From NCBI GenBank assembly GCA_039519185.1, contig CM076854.1:70055948-70119947 (forward strand): a stretch of DNA of 64,000 nt. The letters are read 5' to 3'. This document shows, one piece after another, positions 1-9,448 of the stretch (positions within the stretch are counted from its first letter, which is position 1; each line of letters starts with the position of its first letter). The stretch is from Astragalus membranaceus (lineage: Eukaryota; Streptophyta; Magnoliopsida; Fabales; Fabaceae). The translations under genes and the position numbers were made by a program. The notes beneath the pieces are model-generated. The model was not told the DNA's origin and made no database searches. It worked only from the letters and a program-made list of their open reading frames with translations.

Positions 1-843
1 TTGCAGAAGGAATTGGGTTCAAAGTTAAAAATGAGTTCGGCGTATCATCCTCAGATAGATGGTCAGTCAGAGAGAACAATTCAGTCGTTAGAGGATTTGT
101 TGAGGGCTTGTGTATTGGAACAACGGGGTTCATGGGATTCCTACCTTGCGTTGATTGAGTTTACCTATAACAACAGTTACCATTCCAGTGTCGGGATGGC
201 ACCCTTTGAAGCATTGTATGGTCGAAATTGTAGAACGCCATTGTGTTGGTATGAGTCGGGAGAGAGTGTGGTGTTGGGACCGGAGATTGTCCGGGAGACT
301 ACAGAGAAGATCAAGATGATCCGTGAAAAGATGAGGGCTTCGCAGAGTCGTCAGAAGAGTTATCATAATAAGCGGAGGAAGGAGTTAGAATTTCAGGAGG
401 GTGAGCATGTGTTCTTGAGGGTTTCTCCTATTACCGGTGTTGGTCGAGCGTTGAAATCGAAGAAGCTCACTCCTCGATTTGTTGGTCCTTATCAGATTTC
501 TGAAAGAATCGGAAATGTGGCTTATAGAGTGGCTTTACCGCCAAATCTTTCGAATTTGCATGACGTGTTTCACGTGTCGCAACTTCGGAAGTATGTTTCG
601 GATCCATCTCATGTGATCCATATGGATGATGTAGAGGTGCGGGATAATCTCACTGTGGAGACGATGCCCGTACGGATTGAGGATTGTGAAGTGAAAGCAC
701 TTAGAGGCAAAGAGATTGCATTAGTGAAAGTGGTTTGGCTAGGAGCTGCCGGCGAGAGTATGACTTGGGAGCTAGAGAGCAAGATGCGAGAGTCCTACCC
801 AGAGTTATTTGATCAGGTAAATTTCGAGGACGAAATATTCTAA
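1..843 (+). CDS. Integrase C-terminal half plus degenerate chromodomain of chromovirus X (partial)
   Basis: The frame is open from the window edge to a TAA at 841-843, about 280 codons, and its true start lies to the left. It holds the end of the integrase catalytic core (AYHPQIDGQSERTIQ, carrying the final Glu of the DDE triad), the segment GMAPFEALYGR, the GPY/F-type module (RFVGPYQISERIGNVAYRVA) and the region before the chromodomain (DVFHVSQLRKYV). It ends in a degenerate chromodomain with VKVVWLGAAGESMTWELE. The enzyme inserts retrotransposon cDNA into the chromosome, and the chromodomain is thought to guide site choice. The terminal polypurine tract follows the stop directly, the normal layout for this family. 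No lesion is visible in this part. Lineage assignment to Tekay/Del rests on the C-terminal tail and the tRNA-Met primer site. Confidence 0.85.
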   Translation: MQKELGSKLKMSSAYHPQIDGQSERTIQSLEDLLRACVLEQRGSWDSYLALIEFTYNNSYHSSVGMAPFEALYGRNCRTPLCWYESGESVVLGPEIVRETTEKIKMIREKMRASQSRQKSYHNKRRKELEFQEGEHVFLRVSPITGVGRALKSKKLTPRFVGPYQISERIGNVAYRVALPPNLSNLHDVFHVSQLRKYVSDPSHVIHMDDVEVRDNLTVETMPVRIEDCEVKALRGKEIALVKVVWLGAAGESMTWELESKMRESYPELFDQVNFEDEIF

Positions 844-855
844 GTGGGGGAGAGT
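844..855 (+). other. Polypurine tract of element X
   Basis: GTGGGGGAGAGT lies immediately before the LTR start TGTAACACCC. It primes plus-strand cDNA synthesis. The same tract precedes the W LTR at about 41218-41229. Confidence 0.8.
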
Positions 856-1549
856 TGTAACACCCTAAATATTTAATTAATTTATTTAATTAAGTATTTA
901 GGCATTTATTTAATTTACTGGGTATAATTTAATTAATTAGAATTATATTAATATGTGTAGGAAGTATTAGAAGGTGGAGGTGCCAAACTAAATGGACTTG
1001 GGCTTAAGTGAGAAGCCCAAGCCCATGACTCTTGTCATATGCGAAGTGGACAAGTGCTTAGGGGTTAGGGTTTGTTGTGACCATTTGCGAAAATTTGAGA
1101 CAAGAGAGAAAAGAAGGGAGAGGCGCGCCGTAGAGAGGGAGAGGGAGAAGAAAAGAGTCGCAAGCTCCAAGGAGAAAAGAGGAGGCGTGATCCGGTTTCC
1201 GTGGTTCCGTTCGTGATCATCTCTAGAAATCCTATTCTTCTAATTCGAGGTAAGGGGAGCCCTATCGATTTCTATAATAATTCCTATGATAGATCCTAAG
1301 TAGTGATAGCCTAGATGTTACTATGATTGTTATGATGTTTACGAAATCTTGTTCTTGATGTTGCTATATGCGTGATCTATGTTATGCTTGGGATTGTTGT
1401 TGAATTCGAATGGATAGTGTATAATTTTGATGATTTCTATGTGTATCCATGATGATTGTAATGTGTGTTGTAATTGAGTCAAGAGACAATTTGCAAAAAA
1501 AATGATGTTTGTGCTGAATTTGGGTAAAAATCTGGTGCTGGAAGTGTTC

Positions 1550-1822
1550 TGGGCGCTGGGGGCCCAGGGCGTGTTGCTGTGCGTGTGTGACTGGGCGCTG
1601 GGTGCCAGCGCTGGGCGTTGAGCGCCCGTGCGCGTGTGTGTGTGCGTAGCGCTAGGCGCTGGGTGCCAGCGCTGGGCGCTGAGCGCCCGTGTGCGTGTGT
1701 TGTGCGTTGCGCCAAGGCGCTGGGCGCCAGGCGCTGAGCGCCCGGGTGTGTGCGTGCGTGTGTTGCTTCTTGCTAGGCGCTGGGCGCCATGTGCCTGGGC
1801 GCTGGGTGCCCAGGGCGCCAGT
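1550..1822 (+). repeat. GC-rich minisatellite in the X LTR (GGGCGCTGGGCGCC-type)
   Basis: Imperfect copies of GCGCTGGGCGCCAG and GCTGAGCGCCCG alternate with GT-rich spacers (GTGCGTGTGTG). The units are close to palindromic and contrast sharply with the AT-rich LTR around them. The open frames across this stretch are products of the repeat and are not genes. Confidence 0.8.
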
Positions 1823-2140
1823 TTTCAGGATGTCCCAAAATATTTTCGAAAACTGTTTTCGCTATATCTTTTGACTCAGACATCCGTTTTGAACGATTCA
1901 AAAAACATTGTGAAGCATTTTCAGTTGTCCATTTGCGTGTCCCATTTTTAAAAATAAAAACTTATTATTTCTGAAGGTTGCTGGGGCGCCCCAGGTGGCT
2001 GTTCCCGGTGATTGTTGCTGTGACAATAAAAAAGATGTTTTGGGTGTCTTTAAAAATTCCCTTTTTGCGTACGACCGGTGGTTTTAACGAAGTAATGTCA
2101 AAAATGATGATTTTGACGATGATGCCCCTAGTGGCTAGTT

Positions 2141-2314
2141 AAATGACTGTTTTGCCCTTAGTGGCTAATATTATTTATAAATGACGTGTAAATGACTGTT
2201 TTGCCCTTAGTGGCTAATATTATTTATAAATGACGTGTAAATGACTGTTTTGCCCTTAGTGGCTAATATTATTTACAATGACGTGTAAATGACTGTTTTG
2301 CCCTTAGTGGCTAT
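2141..2314 (+). repeat. 49-bp tandem repeat in the X LTR
   Basis: About three and a half copies of a unit containing TGACTGTTTTGCCCTTAGTG and then TTATTTATAAATGACGTG. The same array is at about 36292-36500 in the second X LTR. Confidence 0.85.
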
Positions 2315-2363
2315 TATGAAAACCTTTCGGTTTATCTACGGAATATAAATAAAGAGGGGCAGC
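2315..2363 (+). other. Remnant of the Og internal 3' end upstream of the left LTR
   Basis: From TATGAAAACC to GAGGGGCAGC this matches 27271-27319 base for base. A normal 5' LTR would be preceded by a target duplication. The extra piece is best read as the end of a lost upstream copy of the internal region. Confidence 0.85.
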
Positions 2364-2786
2364 TGTCATACCCTAATTTTGTCTGGCTAAATAAAAAAAT
2401 TCAAAAAAAAAAGTTTTTCCGCGCATATTTGATTCCTAATCCCTCGAATAGGTCATTTTGCGCTAATTTACTAATTTTGCGTTGTTATTACTTCTTTTTA
2501 GTGGTTAAACAAAAATTAAAAAAATATGCTAACACAAAATATTACATAGTAGATTTAATTTATTTTTCTTGTTACAATATCTTTAATTAAAAAACTAAAA
2601 TAAAAAATAAAATAGATAAGAAATAATACAAATTACAAAAGAAAATAAAAAAGGGGAGGTGCAATAAAAGATTATTATTACAAAAAAGGAGAATGTCCAT
2701 GTACATGACTTGGCCCAAGAATGCCAAAGTTACAAAAATACAAAAATAAACCAAGTACCCAAAACTGCAGCTACTTTGCAAAGGTG

Positions 2787-3300
2787 ATTTCTCTCTCTTC
2801 TGACATCATTTCGACGATCCGACCGGTGAAAGTGAAGATGGATGTCTCATGAACTTGGTGTCAAAAAACAACGATGATCCAACGGTTAACGAATCCAGAA
2901 TCGCACTTGTACGGTGGCTGGTTTGAGAAAAACAGGAGTTGTTTTTTCTACTTTTGCGAAGGCAATTTCTCTCTCCTCAGACCTCGTTTCGACGATCCGA
3001 ACGGTAGAAGTGAAGATGGATGTCTCATGAACCTGGTATCAAAAAGCAACGATGATCCAACGGTTAATGAATCCGGAATCGCATTGTCAATATGGCTGGT
3101 TTGAGAAAAAACGGGATTAGTTTTTAGCTACTTTCAAAATGCAATTTCTCTCTTCTCAGACATTTTTTCAACGATCCGAACGGTGAAATTGAAGATATAT
3201 GTCTCACGAACCTTGTGTCAAAAAACAAAGATGATCCAACGGTTAAAAAATCCGAAATCACACTTTTACGGAGGCTGGTTTGAGAAAAACGAAAATTGCT
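2787..3300 (+). repeat. Three 178-bp tandem units upstream of the Og promoter
   Basis: Units start at about 2787, 2965 and 3144. Each contains ACGATCCG.ACGGT, ATGTCTCA.GAACCT and GATGATCCAACGGTTA. Their position directly before the TATA region is that of U3 enhancer repeats; that role is inferred. Confidence 0.8.
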
Positions 3301-3316
3301 TTTCTATGTTGTTTTA

Positions 3317-3366
3317 GTCCCACATTGCTTGGGAGAAACAAGAACTACCTAGCCTTTGGCTATAAA
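3317..3366 (+). promoter_or_regulatory. Og LTR promoter: USE-like box plus TATA box
   Basis: GTCCCACATTG at 3317-3327 differs at one position from the plant snRNA upstream sequence element RTCCCACATCG. After 33 bp comes TATAAAAG at 3361, the spacing known for Pol II-type snRNA promoters. Transcription would be expected to start near 3390. The layout recurs at 28273-28322 in the other LTR. Use by the snRNA machinery is inferred. Confidence 0.6.
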
Positions 3367-3911
3367 AGAGATGGAGATGCAAAGGCTATGGACATGGGTG
3401 ATTGATGGGGTAAGTGATCTTTTGGGCTAGCATTTGCAATCCATTAGATTAAAAGCCTGTCTTTAATTCTTTTGGACTAGCTTTTGCAGTCCGTTAGATT
3501 AAAAGCCCGTCTTTAGTTATTTTTGGGATGGCCGTTGAGGTCCTTTACTTGGTGGTTTTCGGGTGAAAACGGACCAGATAGGAGTCCGGTTCGCGGTTGA
3601 TATGGTCAGATTGCTCGGTCCGTTTCGGCGTTATTCGCATTGATCAGCTGGAGGTTAGTTTTGCCTTTATTTATTTAATTTATTTATTTATTTTTGTATA
3701 TATTTATTTATTATGTATACTGTTTATTTATGTACATACTTATTTATTATTTATATTGTTTATTTATCTATGTAAATAATTATTTATTATTTATTCATTT
3801 ATTTATTTATATGTATAGTTATTTATTTATTTATTAACTTTACGCTTTATTAATTGTTAGTGTCGTCATTAATTTTTTTAAATACACAAATTATTTTATA
3901 AAAATTTTAAA

Positions 3912-4620
3912 AATATAAATAGGGGATTAAGTCGACTGTACAGTCGGATTAGTCAGCTTTTTAGGACTACAAATGAACCGTTACGGATCATGTCCTAAAA
4001 TCCCTATTTAAAATAAATACAAACATACTTCTTTCCCCGAACCAAATTCTCAAAATAGGGACTAAGTCGGCCGCATGGCCGGGTTAGTCATCATCTTAGG
4101 ATGAACAGGCCGTACGGCTCAAGAGTCCTAAAATACCTATTTAAATAAAATCAAATCACACCATACACAAATAATTTTCTTCCAAAAAATCAAAATCTTA
4201 TTTTCACAAACAGGGGATTAAATCGGTCGTACGGCCGGGTTAATCATCATTTTAGGACGAATGAACCGTTACGGATCAGGGGTCCTAAAATCCCAAAATA
4301 AAAACAATCTTTTTTTTAATTCCTTTTTTACCTTTCTTTCTTAATTCCTTTTTTACAAAAAACCACAAAATATGAATAGGGGACTAAGTCGACTGTACAG
4401 TCGGGTTAGACTGCTTTTTAGGCCACTAATGAACCGTTACGGATCAGGTCCTAAAATCCCTATTTAAAATAAATAATTTCTAAATTAAAAAAAATACAAA
4501 CACATCTTTTTCATTTCGAAAAATCCAAAATCTTATTTTCAAAGTAGGGGATTAAATCGGTCGTACGGCCGGGTTAGTCATCGTTTTAGGATAAGTGAAC
4601 TGTGGTCCTTCAGAGCCCCA
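3912..4620 (+). repeat. Array of five hairpin-forming modules in the Og LTR
   Basis: Modules of roughly 90 to 165 bp share AGGGG(A/C)TTAA(A/G)TCG, a palindromic core (GTCGTACGGC or GACTGTACAGTC), TTTTAGGA, CGTTACGGATC and a closing CCTAAAATCCCTATT. The ends are complementary (AATAGGG with CCCTATT, TTTTAGGA with TCCTAAAA), so each can fold into a long stem with a palindromic tip. The same array is in the right LTR and partly in the solo LTR at 56497-56710. Confidence 0.75.
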
Positions 4621-4757
4621 GCGCTCCTTCAGCCCTCAACGGCCCTTCAGAGCCCCAGCGCTCCTTCAGACCCCCAGTGGTCCTTCAACACAGATCACAC
4701 AGTCCTAAAACCCCTATATTAAAAAACACCAACCAATAAACATTTTCTAACCAAGAA

Positions 4758-4823
4758 CTACGTAGCTTTGATTTCTCCATCGCACCTGGAGATACGTAGG
4801 AGCAGGGGCCCACTCCTGTCAAG
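4758..4823 (+). other. Conserved double hairpin in the Og left LTR
   Basis: ACTACGTAG and TCTCC pair with GGAGA and TACGTAG; a second stem AGGGGCC.ACTCCT follows and ends at GTCAAGC. Related copies are at 29300-29363, 29810-29877, 56330-56396, 56877-56943, 47002-47062 and 47254-47318. Confidence 0.6.
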
Positions 4824-5133
4824 CACAAAAAACTAAAATTTTTATTAAGTCTACTTTCTTTTCAATTCACAATAAAAGGGTAAAATAAACATTTTTAAAA
4901 AATTAATATTCTTTCCAATAACTAATTAGCAGGTAACCTTCCTTAGGAAGGATGTCGTGGGGTGCTAACACATTCCCCATGCATAACCGACTCCCGAACC
5001 CTTATCTGGTCTCAAGGACCCTTATCCATTCCAAAAGGGATTTTCCAATGTTTGCCCTTAAACTAAACTTTGGTGGCGGCTTCATTTTTGAACCTTCGAG
5101 GAATCCTCGCCCGGATTTTTCGGTCGCTACAGC

Positions 5134-5150
5134 TGGCGACTTCACTGGGG
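5134..5150 (+). other. Primer binding site of Og
   Basis: TGGCGACTTCACTGGGG starts 2 bp after the LTR end. Similar sites in Tat/Ogre elements are complementary to the 3' end of tRNA-Arg; that assignment is from family knowledge. Confidence 0.7.
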
Positions 5151-8100
5151 ACTTTTTAGAGAGTCAAGCCTAGTCTAATTAGTTGTAGGATTAATTATTG
5201 ATTTAATGTTTATTTTTTCCCTATCCTTTTGTGTTTTATTCTTGCATATTATATTACTTTCATATGATATGTAAACCTTAGGATAGAAGACCATTGTGTT
5301 TGTATATTTGATTATTCTTTTATTTTATTGCCAATTATATTCTTTTATGTATATAAACCCTAGGGTAGAAGACTATTATTGTTGTATATGTTTGTTTGTT
5401 TTGCAGCTTGGAGGGTATTCTTGATTTTTTTGCTCCTTCACACACTCCACTATCACACTTTTGCACACACGTGAGAATAGTCCTATACCCGGACTGGAGC
5501 ATAAACTAAGTTAGAACGAGACTGCGTAGTAATGGCCCTCTGGATGTACGTCCAGCTCGGTGGTTAAGAAAGTCTCACCTAGAGTTTGGTCCCTTCGAGG
5601 GTGCTATCACTTCTAATAGCTTGCCTATTGTTGTGGCTAGCGTTCTCGAACAGGGTCGTTGGCTCTAGGAACCTTATTAGGACCTTGTAGAGCTACCCTT
5701 TGAAAGGTTCACCCAGTAGAAAGAATCTTAGATCTATTCTCAAAGGAACCCTTTTTAGGACACAAATGAGCTTCATCCCGTCGCATTCAAACAAGCATAG
5801 ATACATTTCCTTCCCATTTTTTTTGAAAAAAAAAAACCAAAAATCATATTTCATCTGTTCGAGCTATTTTCTTTTCTTAAAACCTCTATCATGCATTCTT
5901 ATTTTTTCTTCTTTGCATATCACGTAAATAAATATAAAAACATCCCATTTTACATGACCGCCGGGGAATTACAAATTTTTTTAAAACCTATATCATGCAT
6001 TCTTATTTTTTCTTCTTTTCATAATCATTCAAAATCATCATTACACAGTGTAGGTATCACATCATTTGTAAAGGCTTGAATTACATTTCAAAACAACATA
6101 ACATTCATACACCATTTTCAATGCATCAATTTCATATTCATGTATCATTTTTCAAATAAAACAAAAAATATTTCATTATAATTGTATCATTCATCATCCC
6201 ATAAATAAAAAATGAGAGTTTGCATACATGTTGCACTACCTCTTAAAAAATAAAAATAATTGCATTTAGGATCAAACATTTATTTCTTCATGCATACATG
6301 CATTTGCATATCCGTCATCATGGGCATTATATGTTGCTAGAAAATAAAAAAATCACCGCACATTCATAATAAAACCATTCTTTTCACATGCAGCCCATTA
6401 TCATTGCACTACTATACATCTCATCATCCCGAAAACAACAAAAATATTTTTGTATTTGTCCAAATTGCATCATCTTGCATATCCATATAGGAAAAATATA
6501 TATCACCTTGATATTATAAAAAAAGTTATGTTCATTACTCCTCTTCATGCGTCATAAAAAAAACACAAAAAAAGTTTTTCATCCTTATCGACCTCAAATG
6601 CATTACTCATCTTGCATGCATCATTTCCAAATAAAAGAAAATAAAAGTAATGCCACTTTCTTGCATTATTCATCATCATATTGCATTGCCTCCGAAAAAT
6701 AGTTTTGGATAGTCAATCTTTTCAAGTGATCATTCACATTCCAAGCATCTGCGTCATGCAACATTATTCATTCATTCATACATTGCATTTTGTTTTTTTC
6801 ATGAAAAAGGAAAGAATAAAAAACATGACCACAATTAGAAAAATTGTGATAAATAATTGAATATCTCATTTAGCATGCATTTCCATTCATTCATAATCAT
6901 TCACAAAAATCATCATAAAATAATATAGGCATTTCATCATTTGCAACATCATGAAACACATGTAAAAAATATAGCATTCACACCTTTCACTCATCCTAAA
7001 AAACTGCTGTTTCATTAAATTATCCATACACCATTTCATCCACACATCATTTCAAAAATTATGTCATCATTTTTGCATCGTTCAAAAGATACGCCCCTCG
7101 TTGGCATTTCATTCTGATACACAAATGAGGCCCTACATCAGTCACATGCTGCATTGCCAAAAAAAACCATTTAGAATAATTGGTCTTTCCAAGTGATCAT
7201 TCATGCACGCATTTCATGCATTTACACTTGCATTTTCATCATGCATATCTATCACCACGTGTTTCTTCATGCATTAGGACACGTGGGGCATGTAATTTGA
7301 TTATCCTCATTACATAAGCATAGTTAATCTTTTTTTTTCTTTTTTATAAAAAAAAACATCATGCATTCATAATAAAATAAAGTCGTTGGTCTTTTCAAGT
7401 GATCAGTTCCTCCATGCATTTCATACATTTGCATTCTCATCGTACATATCCATCATTATGTGTTCATTCATACCTTATATTCCAAAAAAGAGAAAAATAA
7501 AAACATAACCGTATTTTATTATTCTTGCATCATTCATCGTCAATTGAAAAAAATGTTTGCATCGTTATCATGTTGCAAAGTCATTTACAATAATTATTTC
7601 TTTGCATTCTTGACATAGCACTTCGTTAGAATCAAACAATCATTTTTCGTTGCATGTGTCGTTTTCTAAAAAAAACATGTCATCACTCTTCTCGTGCATC
7701 ATTGAGCATCAATGAGAAACTTTGCACCTGTTACATGCTCCATTGTCTCTTAAAAACCAAAATCCTGTAAAATAATTATTCCTTTGAACATCTTAGATGT
7801 CACGGGAGTCAAACAATCACATGTATTTCATGCACTTACATCTTCATCATCCACGTCCATCATCATGTATCAGTTCATCTATCACATTTTGTCTCATTTT
7901 CTAAATAAAAAAAACCCCATAAGCATACTTTTTTTTCAAAAAATTTGATGAGAGATGAGACGAAGTTGATTATTCTTCTTTGGAAAGGTTTGGATTAGCT
8001 ACAAACTCATGGTTTTTTTTCAGACACTCAATTTCCAAAAAAGGGGAAGTTATTCACTGTTTGCAGCTCGTTCACAATTTTCTTCAGCAAAATGACGCAT

Positions 8101-9443
8101 CTCATCAGTCTCATGACAAATGATCCAATGGTCCCTTTTGTTAACTAATGTGTTTCAAAATTTCTTCTATCATGTCGCTAACTATGGTGACTCTTTGTGA
8201 AGCATTCGTATAATGAACTTGTATGCAACACGCATTTACACTTGTTTGAGTCAGTTAGTGTCCATATCTTTCCCATCATCATTCCTTGTTCATGTCCAAT
8301 CCCACCCCTACCATCCCATAAGGTGCATGTCCTCCACACAAGTACGTAGTTAACCATTAGGTTTGTTCCCAATGATGACATTTCATGAGCTAACACTTTA
8401 GGTCCCCATGCTGGGGCAAAGTTGTGCTCACTAGATATCTTGTCAACATTGTATTCCCTTGGTGCAAGTCCTTTACAAAAAAATAAATTAAAAAGCCTGT
8501 TAGGTTGAAAACTTGCGAGAGCAGCCTAAGAAAAATTGGGGCAAATAAAAAAAATAAAGAGAAAAAGAGCGGATATATAAAGATAAATAATTTTTTGTCC
8601 TTGAATTAATTTTTGAGAAAAGCAAGCAACCAGGATTTGAAATGAAGTTTGGTCGTCTTCCCGTATCCTAAAAAAAAGGTTCTTTACTACCCCTTTGAGC
8701 CAAAAAAAAAATCAAAAAATCTTTCAGTCACCCTAGACAAGAATCAATTCCACATCAAAAATGGTGTGTCGCTTTTATCAGCTCACTCTACTCAAAAAAA
8801 AGAAAAAAATCACAAAAAGTGAAATTCAAAAAAGAGGATTAAAAAAAATCCTCAAAAAGAAAAAGCAAAAGCAGTAGAAATTGTGAGCTGATACATAATA
8901 CCACCGAACACAGAAGATATCCTTGTCCGAATAAACCCACAAACACCTCCTTAGGCCGAATTATCATTTCTTCCACAAAAGCCAAATCATTGACCTCAAG
9001 TTAACACTTCTTTGAACCTACTTATTTTTTAAAAGGTCATTGTATCAATAAACCATCAAACACCTCTTTGAGCCCATTTGAGCCTATGATCCACAAACCC
9101 ATAACCATTGACCACATTACCCATAACATGTAACCACATCACAAACCCTTCTTTCATAAACCCCTAACCACTAGCCATATTACAACCCTAATGAGTCCAT
9201 GCTGATCAATGATTGGTTGTTTTCGTATTCTCAAAGATTTAATTTTAGGACAAGTAAGTATATTTATTTATAATATATTTGCAAAAAAAAAAATTCTCAA
9301 AAAAAAGAAAGCTGAAAAAATTCAAAAAAAAAAAGAAAAAAAAAACTCAGAAGGCTTGCACTCCATGTTCATTCAAATCGCACTGATATCAAGACAAGGT
9401 ATAGTGATCACCAATTGAAATTCTCATCATATCAAAAAACTCA
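5151..9443 (+). other. Og internal region, left part: no coding sequence seen
   Basis: AT-rich DNA with many scattered CATGCATT, TCATTCAT and ATCATCATT words and A-runs. The longest open frames are under 80 codons and have no recognisable domain. No gag, protease or reverse transcriptase motif is visible on either strand. It reads as a long non-coding leader of a LARD-type element. Confidence 0.7.
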
Positions 9444-9448
9444 AGACT
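9444..9448 (+). other. Target site duplication AGACT, left of Y
   Basis: AGACT precedes the first Y LTR and matches 24969-24973 after the last Y LTR. The pair defines the ends of the whole three-LTR unit. Confidence 0.9.

Larger units (their letters stand above)
856..2317 (+). repeat. LTR of element X, left part (interrupted by Og)
   Basis: It begins TGTAACACCC after the polypurine tract. It contains a purine-rich leader (about 1105-1190), a consensus splice donor (GAG|GTAAGG, GT at 1250-1251), a GC-rich minisatellite (about 1550-1822), a block conserved with X2 (from about 1849) and 49-bp tandem repeats. From 1850 it matches 36005 onward with only scattered differences. Matching stops at 2317, where Og begins after a shared TAT. 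Confidence 0.85.
2364..5131 (+). repeat. Og left LTR (2.77 kb)
   Basis: TGTCATACCC to CGGTCGCTACA. In order it has an AT-rich start, three 178-bp tandem units (2787 to about 3300), a TATA-type promoter (3317-3366), a possible donor (GGGGTAAGTGATC at about 3407), TTTA-type simple repeats (3661-3835), five hairpin modules (3912-4620), a CCTTCAGAGCCCCAGC repeat (4609-4690), a double hairpin (4758-4823) and the conserved end block with AACCGACTCCCGAACC. The LTR is nearly identical to 27320-30183. Confidence 0.9.

Noticed and set aside
4952..5173. Frame beginning MSWGANTFPMHNRLPN, repeated at 30004 and 57062
   Set aside because: It is the conserved LTR end block of Og-type elements and runs through the LTR boundary; conservation is at DNA level.
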